Source of the DNA: Candidatus Dormiibacterota bacterium
Lineage (GTDB): Bacteria > Chloroflexota > Dormibacteria > CF-121
Direction of reading: 5' to 3'
Length of the DNA: 64,000 bases
Assembly: GCA_035544955.1 (NCBI GenBank)
Contig: DASZZN010000033.1
Span: 62,001 to 126,000, forward strand
Made by a program: the position numbers and the translations under genes. The notes under the pieces are model-generated. The model was not told where the DNA came from, did no database searches, and was given only the letters and a program-made list of their open reading frames with translations. Of the stretch, positions 16,306 to 25,619 are shown piece by piece. The first letter of the stretch is position 1; each line of letters opens with the position of its first letter.

Positions 16306-17270
16306 CTGTCACCGCGGGAAGGTCGGGACGTCGACGCCTGACCTTCCCGCAGCTTGAACGCATCCAGGCAGCCGGCGCCGCAAAAGTAGTGGATGGTCTC
16401 GCCGACCCTGAGCGTATGCAGGGCGCCCTTCACCTCGACCTGCATGCCGCAGATCGGATCGACGGCGGTCTCCGGCAGGGGGATCGCATAGCGGCGCTGA
16501 TCCGCGTGGCGTGCGGCGACGATCTCGGCGAGCGTCGCCAGGGCGATCTCCTCCTGGGACCCACCCACCGAGCTGTCGGCGGCGCGGCGGACCCGTTCCA
16601 GGCCCCTGACGCCTCGGCCCTGAAGGACGCCGAGAACGGTGGCGGCCCGGCGGCGGCTGGCCACCAGTCCAATGTAGGCGACGTCATAGCCTAAGAGTGC
16701 CTCGATGGCATCCTCGTCGTAGTGGCCCATCGTCGCCACAACGGCCCATGTGCTCGCGTTGGGCTGCGCCGGCGCGAGGTCGAGCGAGCCGATGACCTGG
16801 TCCGCCTCGGGGAAATCGGTCGGAACCGCGCCCGGGTGCACCGCACACGTCTTGTACCCGATGGTGGCACCTAGTTTGACCAGGGTGCGCGCCGCCGGCG
16901 TATCGCCAACGAGGAGCAGCAACGGTCGTGGGAGTTGCGGATCGATGAAGACATCGAGCTTGCCGGCACTCGGGCAGGTACTGAGATGCGAGACGACGCC
17001 GGGTAGATGATCGGGCGACTCGTCGGGCGCGATTTTGACCAGTCGGGGCTGCGCGTCTCCCATGGCGATCATCGCCTCGCGCCGCACCAGCCCTTCGGAG
17101 CAGCTACCGCCGACCCATCCCCAGAGTTTTCCGTCGGCGGTGATCAGCGCCTTGTCGCCGGCCTGCGCCGACGTCGGTGGCTCGACCCGGACGACGGTCG
17201 CGACGACGAACGTTTCGCCGCGCCGCCGCAGCTCCGCCGCCCGGTCCAGCACGTCATCCGCGAGTGACAT
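16302..17270 (-). CDS. XdhC/CoxI-family protein with C-terminal YHS domain
   Basis: 322 residues. The N-terminal XdhC part has the conserved GWVGGSCSEGLVRREA loop (GG.C.EG) and the Rossmann-like C-terminal part (LLLLVGDTPAARTLVKLGA, VVATMGHYDEDAIEALL, YIGLVASRRRAATV). XdhC proteins insert or sulfurate the molybdenum cofactor of hydroxylases. Residues from about 260 add a YHS domain, DPICGMQVEV...YFCGAGCLDAF, a small Cys-rich metal-binding module. Fifteen nt downstream of coxL and last gene of the form I operon, so it most likely matures that enzyme. Confidence 0.88.
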   Translation of the reverse strand: MSLADDVLDRAAELRRRGETFVVATVVRVEPPTSAQAGDKALITADGKLWGWVGGSCSEGLVRREAMIAMGDAQPRLVKIAPDESPDHLPGVVSHLSTCPSAGKLDVFIDPQLPRPLLLLVGDTPAARTLVKLGATIGYKTCAVHPGAVPTDFPEADQVIGSLDLAPAQPNASTWAVVATMGHYDEDAIEALLGYDVAYIGLVASRRRAATVLGVLQGRGVRGLERVRRAADSSVGGSQEEIALATLAEIVAARHADQRRYAIPLPETAVDPICGMQVEVKGALHTLRVGETIHYFCGAGCLDAFKLREGQASTSRPSRGDS

Positions 17271-17285
17271 CCCCGATCCTTACCC

Positions 17286-19640
17286 TTACTCCGCAGCGCC
17301 GACCTTGTTGAGCGCCTCCCAGACCTTGTCCGAGGTGACCGGCATGTCGATGTTCTTGATGCCCAGGTGTCCCACCGCATCGATCACGGCGTTGACGAAG
17401 GCCGCCGGCGAGCCGACCGTGGCCGACTCACCAACCCCTTTCGCGCCGATCGGGTGGTGGGGCGACGGCGTGACCGTCTCGCCCATCTCGAACTTCGGCG
17501 TCTCCCAACTCGTAGGCAACAGGTAATCGGTGAAATTCGAGCCGAGGCAGTTGCCTTCCTCGTCAAACGTGATCAGCTCCATGAAGGCGATGCCAAAGCC
17601 CTCGGTGAGGCCACCGTGGATCTGTCCCTCGACGATCATCGGGTTGATCCGCACCCCGCAGTCGTCGACCGCCACCATCCGGCGGACTTTGACCTGGCCC
17701 GTGCCACGGTCGATGTCGACCACCACGAGATAGGTCCCGAACGGATACGTCATGTTGGGCGGATCGTAGTAGGTCACACCCTCGAGGCCGGCTTCCAACC
17801 CGTCGGGCAGGTTGGTGTAGGCGGCAAACGCCACATCCTGGATGGTCTTGGACTTCGAGGGCGAGCCGCGGACGAAGAACTTGCCGTGGTCGAACTCGAT
17901 ATCGGCCTCCGACGCCTCGAGCAGGTGGGCTGCGATCTTCTTCGCCTTGTCGCGCAGCTTGCGCGACACCATCGCCGTGGCCGCCCCGCCGACCGGCGTG
18001 CTGCGGCTCGCGTAGGTGCCCAGCCCGTAGGGCGTGTTGTCGGTGTCGCCCTCCTGGACCTCGATGTCGGCAGCGGGGATGCCTAGCTCCTCGGTCACGA
18101 TCTGCGCGAACGTGGTCTCGTGGCCCTGACCCTGGCTCTTGACGCCCAGCTTGAGGATCGCCTTGCCGGTGGGATGAACGCGCAATTCCGCGGAGTCGAA
18201 CATGCGGAGCCCGACGATGTCATAGTGCTTGCCGGGACCCGCGCCCACCACTTCGGTGAAGCTGGCGATCCCGATCCCCATCAACTCACCCTTCTTCCTC
18301 TTCTCGGCCTGCTCCTTCCTCAGCTCCTTGTAGCCGAGCTTGTCGAGCGCGACCTGCATTGCCCTGGGGTAATCGCCACTGTCGTACTCGAAGCCGGTGG
18401 CTGACATGTAGGGGAACTGCTCTGGCTGGATGAAGTTCTTGAGCCTGATCTCGGCCGGGTCCATGTTCATCTCGAGCGCGGCACTCTCGACCAGTCGCTC
18501 GATCAGGTAGGACGCCTCGGTCACCCGGAACGAGCAGCGATAGGCCACGCCGCCGGGCGCCTTGTTGGTGTAAGCGCCGTCCGTCTCGACGTGGGCAGCC
18601 GCGAGATCGTAAGAGCCAGTGACGATATGGAAGAGCCCGGCCCTGAACTTCGACGGTTGGGCGTCCGCATAGAAGGCGCCGTTGTCGCTGAGCATCTTGA
18701 CCCGCAGCCCCAGCATGCGCCCGTCGTTGCGGAGCGCCAGCTCGCCCGACATGTAATAGTCGCGGGCGAACCCGGTCGAGATCAGGTTTTCGCTGCGGTC
18801 CTCGACCCACTTCACCGGCTTGCCGATCAGGAGGGAAGCGGCCGTCGCGACGACGTAGCCGGGATAGATCGGCACCTTGTTGCCGAAGCCGCCGCCAATG
18901 TCGGGCGAGATGATCCGGATGTTTTGCTCCGGCAGCCCCGCGACGATCGCGAACAGCGTGCGGTGCGCATGCGGCGCCTGCGATGTCATGTAGAGGGTGG
19001 CGTGCCCGGTCGCCGGGTTGACGTCGGCGACGATGCCGCAGGTTTCCAGCGGTGAGGGGTGGCAGCGTGGATAGAACGTATCCAGCTTGACGACCCGATC
19101 GGCCTTCGCAAAGGCCTCCTCGGTCTTCGCCTTGTCGCCCGCTTCCCAGTGATAGATATGGTTGTCCTTCTGGCCCTCTTTCTCGTCACGAATCAGGGGC
19201 GCGCCTGGCTCGAGCGCTTTCTGCGGGGTGACGACCGGCTGGAGCACTTCATAGTCGACCTCGACCAGCGCCGCGGCGTCCCGGGCGACGTACGGATCGG
19301 TCGCGATGACGCAGGCGACCTCCTGACCCTGGAAGCGCACCTTGTCGGTCGCCAGCACCGCCTGGGTGTCGCCGGAGAGCGTCGGCATCCAGGCGAGCTT
19401 GTGCTGGGCCAGCAGCGCCCCCGTCACGACCGCGACGACACCCGGCACTGCCTGGGCGGCGTCCGTGTTGATGGACTTGATCCGGGCGTGGGCAAATGGG
19501 CTGCGGTGGATGGCCATGTGCAGCATGCCGGGGAGGTTGATGTCGTCCAGGTAGTTGCCCTTGCCCCGGATGAAGCGGTCGTCTTCCTTGCGCTTGATGC
19601 TGTCGCCGATGTTGCCCTTGAGTGGGGTTTCAACAGCCAT
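17286..19640 (-). CDS. coxL: Aerobic CO dehydrogenase large subunit, form I
   Basis: 784 residues, normal CoxL length. It carries AYRCSFR with Cys369, the active-site loop that separates true (form I) CO dehydrogenase from form II enzymes (AYRGAGR). In the known enzyme this Cys bridges Mo to Cu. Also present: PDIGGGFGNKVPIYPGYV-type Moco motif (GGGFGNK), the central QGQGHETTFAQ and the C-terminal GAKGVGESATVGSPAA. CO oxidation to CO2 feeds electrons to respiration. It is the third gene of coxM-S-L, 3 nt after coxS, with xdhC-YHS next. Confidence 0.95.
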   Translation of the reverse strand: MAVETPLKGNIGDSIKRKEDDRFIRGKGNYLDDINLPGMLHMAIHRSPFAHARIKSINTDAAQAVPGVVAVVTGALLAQHKLAWMPTLSGDTQAVLATDKVRFQGQEVACVIATDPYVARDAAALVEVDYEVLQPVVTPQKALEPGAPLIRDEKEGQKDNHIYHWEAGDKAKTEEAFAKADRVVKLDTFYPRCHPSPLETCGIVADVNPATGHATLYMTSQAPHAHRTLFAIVAGLPEQNIRIISPDIGGGFGNKVPIYPGYVVATAASLLIGKPVKWVEDRSENLISTGFARDYYMSGELALRNDGRMLGLRVKMLSDNGAFYADAQPSKFRAGLFHIVTGSYDLAAAHVETDGAYTNKAPGGVAYRCSFRVTEASYLIERLVESAALEMNMDPAEIRLKNFIQPEQFPYMSATGFEYDSGDYPRAMQVALDKLGYKELRKEQAEKRKKGELMGIGIASFTEVVGAGPGKHYDIVGLRMFDSAELRVHPTGKAILKLGVKSQGQGHETTFAQIVTEELGIPAADIEVQEGDTDNTPYGLGTYASRSTPVGGAATAMVSRKLRDKAKKIAAHLLEASEADIEFDHGKFFVRGSPSKSKTIQDVAFAAYTNLPDGLEAGLEGVTYYDPPNMTYPFGTYLVVVDIDRGTGQVKVRRMVAVDDCGVRINPMIVEGQIHGGLTEGFGIAFMELITFDEEGNCLGSNFTDYLLPTSWETPKFEMGETVTPSPHHPIGAKGVGESATVGSPAAFVNAVIDAVGHLGIKNIDMPVTSDKVWEALNKVGAAE

Positions 19641-19643
19641 GGC

Positions 19644-20162
19644 TTAGCTCCTCGTCGCGGCCGTGGCCGCCTCGGGTACCGCTGCTGAGGCTCGCATCTG
19701 GGCGCCCGCGCTCTTGACCGCTTTGACGATGTTCATGTAGCCGGTGCAGCGGCAAATGTTGCCCGAGAGCGCCCAGCGGATGTCGTCGTCGGAGGGGTCC
19801 GGCTTCTCGTTCAAGAGCGCAATGCTGGTCAGCATCATGCCGGGCGTACAGAAGCCGCATTGGAGCCCGTGTTCTTGCTTGAACGCCGCCTGGATGGGGT
19901 GCAGGGTGCCGCCGGCGGCCAGCGCCTCCACGGTGGTCACCTGCTGACCATCGGCCTGGACGGCGAGCATGGTGCAGGACTTCACTGGCACCCCTTCGAC
20001 CAACACGGTACAGGCGCCGCAATGGGTCGTATCGCATCCGATGTGGGTCCCGGTGAGTCGGAGTTTTTCCCGAAGGAAGTGCACGAGGAGGAGCCGCGGC
20101 TCGACGTCAGCGCTTTTCTGCTCGCCGTTGACCGTGACGGTGATCGACTGGCCCATGTTCAT
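19644..20162 (-). CDS. coxS: CO dehydrogenase small [2Fe-2S] subunit, form I
   Basis: About 172 residues. Plant-type cluster: [12 protein letters not shown] plus a following Cys (KSCTML); second cluster: CGFCTPGM and [10 protein letters not shown]. All eight ligands are present. It passes electrons from Mo to the FAD subunit. ATG 20162 overlaps the coxM stop (ATGA); ATG 20156 has better spacing to GGGGAGG and may be the true start. It lies between coxM and coxL as in canonical form I operons. Confidence 0.94.
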   Translation of the reverse strand: MNMGQSITVTVNGEQKSADVEPRLLLVHFLREKLRLTGTHIGCDTTHCGACTVLVEGVPVKSCTMLAVQADGQQVTTVEALAAGGTLHPIQAAFKQEHGLQCGFCTPGMMLTSIALLNEKPDPSDDDIRWALSGNICRCTGYMNIVKAVKSAGAQMRASAAVPEAATAATRS

Positions 20163-21037
20163 CCACCTCCCCTCGCGCGCTCGTAGGCGCGCTTCAGTCC
20201 ACGCTCGGTAAAGACCCGGACGATGTTGCGTTTGTACTGGACGGATCCGCGATGGTCGGCTTTCGGCTCGGCGGCCTCCGCCGCCAGGGCGGCCGCTTCC
20301 TTGATCGTGTCGTCATCTAACCTGGCGCCCAGCAGCGCGGCCTCGGCCCGCTCCGCCCGGATGTTTTGGGGCCCAACGGCTGTCAGTCCGATTCCCGCCG
20401 AACCGACCTTGCCGTCATCCATCTGCAGATGGACCGCAACCGCGACGGTGGCGAAGTCACCGACCTTGCGCTCCAGCTTGAGGTAGGCGCCGCCGGTTTG
20501 GGGCTTGGCAACGGGTATCCGGATCTCGGACAGAATCTCGGTGGGTTGCAGCGCGGTGCTGAACGGCCCGCTGAAGAAGTCGCGAGCCTTGACCGTCCGG
20601 CTTCCGGACTTCGAGCGCAGGACCAAGTCGGCGTCGAGCGCGAGCAAGACCGTTCCCCAGTCACCCGAGGGGTCCGCGTGGGCGACCGATCCCGCAATCG
20701 TTCCGCGGTTGCGGATGATCGGGTCGGCGATCTGGGGGGCGGCGTCGGCCATCACGTGGTAGCGCGAGGCCAGCAGGCTCGAGCGCTCCGCGGACTTGTG
20801 GCGGAAGAGCGGACCGATGGAAAGGGTCCCGTGGCGCTCCTCGAGAAAGTCCAGGTCCTTGATCTTGTTGATGTCGACCAGGTGCGCCGGACTCGCGAAC
20901 CGTAGCTTGAGAAGCGGGATCAGGCTCTGGCCGCCGGCCAGGACCTTGGCGTCTTCACCGAGCTCATCGAGGAGGCCCAGCGCCTCGTCCATGGTCTTCG
21001 GGGCGTGGTACTCAAATGGCGCTGGCAGCATGGACAA
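20159..21037 (-). CDS. coxM: CO dehydrogenase FAD-binding medium subunit, form I
   Basis: 292 residues. FAD motifs [13 protein letters not shown] and [16 protein letters not shown] (the usual TIGGS has Ala for the second Gly) identify the medium subunit of Mo hydroxylases. First gene of the form I operon; ATG 21037 has GTAGGAGGGG about 8 nt upstream, and a near-consensus promoter lies at 21081-21109. It hands electrons from the Fe-S subunit to the quinone pool or its anchor. The stop overlaps coxS by 4 nt. Confidence 0.93.
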   Translation of the reverse strand: MSMLPAPFEYHAPKTMDEALGLLDELGEDAKVLAGGQSLIPLLKLRFASPAHLVDINKIKDLDFLEERHGTLSIGPLFRHKSAERSSLLASRYHVMADAAPQIADPIIRNRGTIAGSVAHADPSGDWGTVLLALDADLVLRSKSGSRTVKARDFFSGPFSTALQPTEILSEIRIPVAKPQTGGAYLKLERKVGDFATVAVAVHLQMDDGKVGSAGIGLTAVGPQNIRAERAEAALLGARLDDDTIKEAAALAAEAAEPKADHRGSVQYKRNIVRVFTERGLKRAYERARGGG

Positions 21038-21080
21038 CCCCTCCTACAGTGATTGTGGAAACCAGCCGACGCGTTCGCTA

Positions 21081-21109
21081 ACCGTAGTCCGGCAAAGGTT
21101 TGTTGTCAA
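21081..21109 (-). promoter_or_regulatory. Promoter of form I cox operon
   Basis: Minus strand: TTGACA (21109-21104), 17-nt spacer, TACGGT (21086-21081), then about 43 nt to the coxM start. The spacing and -35 are consensus, so transcription independent of the upstream form II/maturation operon is expected. Confidence 0.65.
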
Positions 21110-21147
21110 TCCGCGAAACGAATTGGAAGCAAATTCACATCCGAGAG

Positions 21148-22185
21148 TCAGGCATCAAGTGTGTCGAACGCGCCATACGCCGGAAAACGAAAAGCCATGT
21201 CCTTCGACAGCAGCCCCCCATGGCCGAGGCGGTTGAAGTCGTCCGCCGTGACGCGCGCCCCGGTGAAGAGCCGCGGCAGGATGAGGTCGAGCACGGTCGC
21301 CCGCGAGAACATCCCGCACGCCGCCACGCCGAAAATCGGCTTGTCGGTGAGATAGGCGAGCCAGACCGCGCTGCCCGGGTGCGCCGGGGCGCCCTGCTTT
21401 TCCATCCGGGCGTGAAGCCGCTCGAGCGCCACCAGGGTCGGGTCGAGCGGGTCGGTGGCGTTGGCGCCGGCGGTCAGCAGCAGGTCCGCATCTCGGAGGA
21501 GGCCACCGACCGCAGCTTCGACCGCCCCGACGTTGTCCGCGACGTACTGGATCTCGCTGATGGTCGAGCCGAACCAGGCCACCTTCATCTCGATCGACGC
21601 CTGGAACTTCTCGCGCTGCGCCGGGTCCAGCCGCTCGCGCACGAGGACTCCCACCCGCGTCGGCCGGAAGGCCAGCACCCGGATCACGCCCTCGCCGCCG
21701 ACCGCCACGCCCTCTGCATCGCGCAGCCGGGCCTCCGGCACGACGAAGGGGGTGACCTTGACCCCGGCGACGGTCTTACCCTTCGAGACGAGCTGGCCGT
21801 CGAAGAGGGTGAAGATCGACACGTCCTGGATGCTGTTGAGCGCCTGCAGCCGCTCGGCATCGACCTTGAAGATGCCGTTCACCTCGGCGCTCAGCCGGAC
21901 CTGGCTCTCGACCGGGCCGTGAACGATGACGCCTGGACCGGCCACGAGTTTCGCCAGGCGGCGGGCGGCCTCATCCTCATGGATGTCGCCCTTTTCGATG
22001 CGCACCACGTGGAGCTCATCGACCCGGGCGCTCGCCACCACCGGCCAGTCGGCCGTGGTCAGAATCCGGCCCTTGAGCAGCAAGACTCGATGGTGGTCGT
22101 CCGGAACCAGCAGGGTCTGGGCCAGCACGGCGCCCTCGATGCCCTCGGCGCTCAACCGCAAGCCCCGCAGGGACTCGGCTTTCAC
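21148..22185 (-). CDS. Molybdopterin-binding protein (MoeA/MoaB-fold), cox-associated
   Basis: 345 residues from GTG 22185, which overlaps the xdhC stop as GTGA; a longer frame upstream is antisense-like and rejected. The C-terminal part contains the MoaB/Mog fold: VAWFGSTISEIQYVADNV..., DADLLLTAGANATDPLDPTLVALE and FGVAACGMFSRATVLDLILPRLFTG. The N-terminal part (GAVLAQTLLVPDDHHRVLLLKGR) resembles the MoeA-like proteins fused or paired with MobA-like transferases. It probably handles the Mo cofactor or its cytidylated form for the cox enzymes. Last gene of the minus-strand operon that starts with form II coxS. Confidence 0.82.
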   Translation of the reverse strand: MKAESLRGLRLSAEGIEGAVLAQTLLVPDDHHRVLLLKGRILTTADWPVVASARVDELHVVRIEKGDIHEDEAARRLAKLVAGPGVIVHGPVESQVRLSAEVNGIFKVDAERLQALNSIQDVSIFTLFDGQLVSKGKTVAGVKVTPFVVPEARLRDAEGVAVGGEGVIRVLAFRPTRVGVLVRERLDPAQREKFQASIEMKVAWFGSTISEIQYVADNVGAVEAAVGGLLRDADLLLTAGANATDPLDPTLVALERLHARMEKQGAPAHPGSAVWLAYLTDKPIFGVAACGMFSRATVLDLILPRLFTGARVTADDFNRLGHGGLLSKDMAFRFPAYGAFDTLDA

Positions 22186-23171
22186 GCCGCCGCGGCCGGG
22201 CCCGGCATCGGGCCACCCTGCTTCCCATGGCGCACTGCCACCATTTGCGCCAGGATCGCCAGCGCCGTCTCCTCGGCGGTCTGCGCCCCGAGGTCGAGGC
22301 CGATCGGCGCCTGGACACGCTCGATCTCGCGCGGGTCGACCCCGGCCTTGATCAACCTCGCGACTCGGTCGCGATGGGTCTTCTTGCTGCCGATGGCGCC
22401 GATGTAGCGAGGCCGCCCGCACAGCGCCGCGGTGATCGTCGGATCATCGAACTTCGGGTCGTGCGTCAGGATCACGACGTAGGTCGAGCCGTCCATCGGC
22501 AGGTCCTTCAGGACCTCGTCCGGCCAGGCCTTGATTACCCGTCGCGCCTCGGGAAAGCGGTCTTTCTCCGCGAACTTTGACCGGGCATCGACGACCGTCA
22601 CCCGGAAGCCGATCGCGCTCGCCAGGCGCGTCAGCGGGATGGCGACGTGCGAGCCGCCGAAGATGAAGAGCTCCGGTGGACGGGGGAAGGGCTCGAGGAA
22701 GACACCGTCCTGCCGGACCGGGTTCTCCCGGTTGAGAAGGTCGGGGACCTCCGGGTCCGCCAGCGTCAGGAGCGCGCGGGCACCGGGCGCCTCGCCGACG
22801 CCCGTCTTCAGCACCACCGGATGCTCCTGCTCCAACGCGGCCATCAGGTCGCGATGCACCTGCGCCAGTGGCTCGACGAGCACATCGATTTCGCCGCCGC
22901 AGCTCAGGCCGACGGTCCAGGCGAGGTCGTCACTGACGCCGTAGTGAAACAGGCTGGCGGGCTTCCCCTTCAGGATCGCCTGGGCCTGCTCGAAGACCTC
23001 GCCCTCGAGACACCCGCCGCTGACGGAGCCAGCGATCTTTCCCGACTGGCTGATGGCCATCCGCGAGCCGGCCGGCCGCGGGGCGCTCCCCCAGGTACTG
23101 ATCACGGTCGCGACCGCGACCGGGTCGCCTTGCTCGAGCCACACCTTGACGTCGGTCATGACGTCGCGCAT
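22182..23171 (-). CDS. XdhC/CoxF-family Moco maturation factor
   Basis: 329 residues. N-terminal XdhC motif: TWGSAPRPAGSRMAIS and GSVSGGCLEGEV with the conserved Cys. C-terminal Rossmann part: ELFIFGGSHVAIPLTRLA, VVDARSKFAEKDRFPEA, YVVILTHDPKFDDP, YIGAIGSKKTHRDR, IGLDLGAQTAEETALAI. This is the full-length form typical of CoxF/XdhC, needed for sulfuration and insertion of the Mo centre. Start 23171 or ATG 23159. Coupled to the molybdopterin-binding gene (GTGA). Confidence 0.9.
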   Translation of the reverse strand: MRDVMTDVKVWLEQGDPVAVATVISTWGSAPRPAGSRMAISQSGKIAGSVSGGCLEGEVFEQAQAILKGKPASLFHYGVSDDLAWTVGLSCGGEIDVLVEPLAQVHRDLMAALEQEHPVVLKTGVGEAPGARALLTLADPEVPDLLNRENPVRQDGVFLEPFPRPPELFIFGGSHVAIPLTRLASAIGFRVTVVDARSKFAEKDRFPEARRVIKAWPDEVLKDLPMDGSTYVVILTHDPKFDDPTITAALCGRPRYIGAIGSKKTHRDRVARLIKAGVDPREIERVQAPIGLDLGAQTAEETALAILAQMVAVRHGKQGGPMPGPAAAA

Positions 23172-23249
23172 AGCTCAAAGTGTAGTCAGCCGCCTGATGA
23201 ATCGTTGCCAGGCCGATGCGGTCAGGACCGGCGCCGGGCTCTCAGAGGC

Positions 23250-23450
23250 TCATGGGTCCTGTTCAGCAGACGCGGCAAACGATCGTTGCCACACGGCAAC
23301 GGCCAACGCCAGCGCCAATAGACCTGGAATCACCGGCTGATGGTTCGAGCTCAGGAGACCAAACAGGACATCCACGAATCCAAGCAGCGCGAGCGCCCCG
23401 GCGGCAATGCCGATTCGTAGCCCCGCCGCCTTCGGATCGTCGGCACCCAC
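23250..23450 (-). CDS. Small two-helix membrane protein, hypothetical
   Basis: 66 residues from GTG 23450: two hydrophobic segments (IGIAAGALALLGFVDVLFGLL and PVIPGLLALALAVAVW) with a short SNHQ turn. It fills the gap between coxE and the xdhC gene on the same strand. No Shine-Dalgarno is seen and no family is recognised. The hydrophobic pattern and location support a real gene, but it could be spurious. Confidence 0.4.
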   Translation of the reverse strand: MGADDPKAAGLRIGIAAGALALLGFVDVLFGLLSSNHQPVIPGLLALALAVAVWQRSFAASAEQDP

Positions 23451-23491
23451 GATCTAACTATGCGTTGCTGCAGCGAAGGCGTCAACGCAAG

Positions 23492-24676
23492 TCATGCGGA
23501 TGCTCGGACCAGCGTCTGGCGGCGAACCGGCCGTCGGCCTGCGGTTTCCAGCAACAACGCGCCGAGCGCCTCCAGGTTCGCGAGGTTGTGGGCGGGTAGG
23601 AAGTCGTCGACGAAGGGGAGCGCCGCCTGCAGCCCCAGGGTAAGCGGCTCATAGCCGGGGGCACCCATCAACGGGTTCATCCAGATCAGCCGGTGGCAGG
23701 ACCGCTGCAGCCGGGCGATCGCCCGCCGCATATGCGCCGCATCACCGCGGTCCCAGCCGTCACTGATGATGGCGACGGTGGCACCGTGGCTGAGCACGCG
23801 GCGCGCATAACGCCGGTTGAAAGTCTCGATCGCCTCGCCGATGCGGGTTCCGCCCGACCAGTCATCGACCGACGCCATCACGCGGTTCAGCGCGGCATCG
23901 ACGTCATGGCTCCGGAGCAAGCGGGTGATACGGGTCAGGCGTGTGGCGAAGACGAACACCTCGACGCGCGTACTGGCATTCTTCAGCGCGTACGTGAAGT
24001 TGAGAAGGAGGCGCGTGTAGCGCTCCATGGAGCCGCTGATGTCGCAAAGCAGAACCAGCGGGCGCGCCCGAAGGGTCGGGCTCTTCCAACTGAAGACCAG
24101 CAGCTCGCCGCCAAATCGCAGGCTGCGCCGCAGAAGCCGGCGGATATCGAGCCGATCGTGGCCGCCCGGGCGCGCCCGTCGGGATCGCGTCAGGCCGGCG
24201 GGAAGCCGCATCAGCCGGATCAGCCGCCGGACCTCCGCCATCTCGGCCTCGGTCAGGGTGTCGAAGTCTTTCTGGCGAAGCACCTCGGCCTGCGAGTAGC
24301 TCGCCACCTCCTGCTCCTCGGCGCCTTCGGCCGCCGCGCCCTCCTCATCGAGCACCTTCAACTGGCGGCCCGTAAGCGTCATCTGGGTTTCCCGTTGGGA
24401 TGACGCCGTCGCGGACGGTGCGGGCAGCTCGCCATGCGCCGCGTTGGCCTGAAGGAAGGCGCCCAGCGCCCGGTCCAGGATCTGCAGCTCGTCTCGCCGT
24501 CGGGCGAAGTGGACATGAACCGCGGTTCGGACATCGTCCGGACGGCGCAGGTCGATCACCGTCAGGGTCGTAAGGAACGGCAGCATCCGCGCAGGGCCGG
24601 CGTCGAAACCGAGGCCCCGAAGGATCCGACCGAAATGCAACCAGTTGCGGGCGAGGATCGCGCCCGGGTCAGGCAT
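23492..24676 (-). CDS. coxE: CoxE-like VWA-domain maturation protein
   Basis: 394 residues from ATG 24676, overlapping the coxD stop by 8 nt. It is a CoxE/YehP-type protein: N-terminal helical region, then a von Willebrand A domain from about residue 200 with the MIDAS motif DISGSMERY, a Thr region (WSGGTRIGEAI) and ISDGWDRGD. In CO oxidisers CoxD (AAA+) and CoxE work together to build the Cu-S-Mo centre. The gene is fused by overlap to coxD in the form II operon, yet the only visible form I enzyme nearby would need it. Confidence 0.9.
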   Translation of the reverse strand: MPDPGAILARNWLHFGRILRGLGFDAGPARMLPFLTTLTVIDLRRPDDVRTAVHVHFARRRDELQILDRALGAFLQANAAHGELPAPSATASSQRETQMTLTGRQLKVLDEEGAAAEGAEEQEVASYSQAEVLRQKDFDTLTEAEMAEVRRLIRLMRLPAGLTRSRRARPGGHDRLDIRRLLRRSLRFGGELLVFSWKSPTLRARPLVLLCDISGSMERYTRLLLNFTYALKNASTRVEVFVFATRLTRITRLLRSHDVDAALNRVMASVDDWSGGTRIGEAIETFNRRYARRVLSHGATVAIISDGWDRGDAAHMRRAIARLQRSCHRLIWMNPLMGAPGYEPLTLGLQAALPFVDDFLPAHNLANLEALGALLLETAGRRPVRRQTLVRASA

Positions 24677-25568
24677 TGACGGCGCGGGCAACGAGCTCCC
24701 GCGAGCCCGCGCCGCGCAGTCGTTCGAGATCCTCCTGGTACTTCACCACGGCGCCGAGCGTCGCCTGCACGGCGGCTTCGCTGAGCTCGGTTTCGCCGAG
24801 TGCCATCAGTGAGCGGGTCCAGTCGAGCGTCTCGGCGATGCCCGGCAACTTATAGAGGTCGAGGCGACGAACGCCACCAATGAACTCGCTGACCTGCCGG
24901 GCCAGCTTTTTCGGAACGTCCGGCACCCGCGCGGTGATGATCTCGTACTCCCGATCGACCGACGGGTAGTCGATCCAGAAATAAAGGCAGCGGCGCTTCA
25001 GGGCATCATGAATCTCGCGCGTGCGGTTCGAGGTGATGATCACCGCCGGCGGCTTGTCGGCCTTGATGGTGCCGATCTCGGGGATCGAGATCTGGAAATC
25101 GGAGAGCAGCTCGAGGAGGAACGCCTCGAATTCGTCGTCGGCCCGGTCGATTTCGTCGATCAAGAGCACCGGCGGCTTCGCGCCGTCACTTTCGATCGCC
25201 TGCAGCAGCGGGCGCTTCACCAGGAACTGGTGGCTGTAGATCTCGCGCTCGGTCTCGTCCCGGTTGGTGCCGGACGCTTCCAGCAGACGGATGTGTAGCA
25301 TCTGCTTCGCGTAGGCCCATTCGTAGACGGCGTTGTTGACGTCGATGCCTTCGTAGCACTGCAGCCGGATCAGTCGCGTGTCGAGGATCTCGGCGAGCAC
25401 CTTGCCGACTTCCGTCTTCCCAACCCCGGCCTCACCTTCGAGCAGAAGCGGCTTGTCCAGCGTCAGGGCAAGGAAGATGGTCGTTGCCAGGCTGCGATCG
25501 GCAACGTAGTGGTGTGCCTGCAGCGCCCGCTCGACGTCCTCGATCGACGAAACGGGAAGGTCCTGCAT
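24669..25568 (-). CDS. coxD: CoxD-like MoxR AAA+ ATPase
   Basis: 299 residues. Walker A EGEAGVGKTEVGK, Walker B VLLIDEIDRADDEFEAFLLELL, sensor 1 VIITSNRTREIHDALKRRCLY and an arginine finger region identify a MoxR/CoxD chaperone ATPase. In Oligotropha CoxD is membrane-bound and needed for sulfuration of the CO dehydrogenase active site. Here it precedes coxE (8-nt overlap) and is separated from coxM of form II by a strong hairpin (25581-25615), so its expression relative to the enzyme genes is probably adjusted. Confidence 0.92.
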   Translation of the reverse strand: MQDLPVSSIEDVERALQAHHYVADRSLATTIFLALTLDKPLLLEGEAGVGKTEVGKVLAEILDTRLIRLQCYEGIDVNNAVYEWAYAKQMLHIRLLEASGTNRDETEREIYSHQFLVKRPLLQAIESDGAKPPVLLIDEIDRADDEFEAFLLELLSDFQISIPEIGTIKADKPPAVIITSNRTREIHDALKRRCLYFWIDYPSVDREYEIITARVPDVPKKLARQVSEFIGGVRRLDLYKLPGIAETLDWTRSLMALGETELSEAAVQATLGAVVKYQEDLERLRGAGSRELVARAVNA

Positions 25569-25580
25569 GTAGCGAATTGT

Positions 25581-25615
25581 AGGGAGAGCGGCGGCGAAGT
25601 GCCGCTGCTCTCCCT
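25581..25615 (-). terminator. Intercistronic hairpin between form II coxM and coxD
   Basis: Arms 25581-25595 and 25601-25615 form a 15-bp stem (one G-U) around a 5-nt loop, 5 nt after the coxM stop and 13 nt before the coxD start. It probably attenuates or processes the operon mRNA between enzyme and maturation genes. Confidence 0.55.
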
Positions 25616-25619
25616 CTTC

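Noticed and set aside
22186-22422. Extension of the molybdopterin-binding protein
   Set aside because: Reads as out-of-frame Arg-rich sequence inside xdhC; the GTGA overlap start fits the operon.
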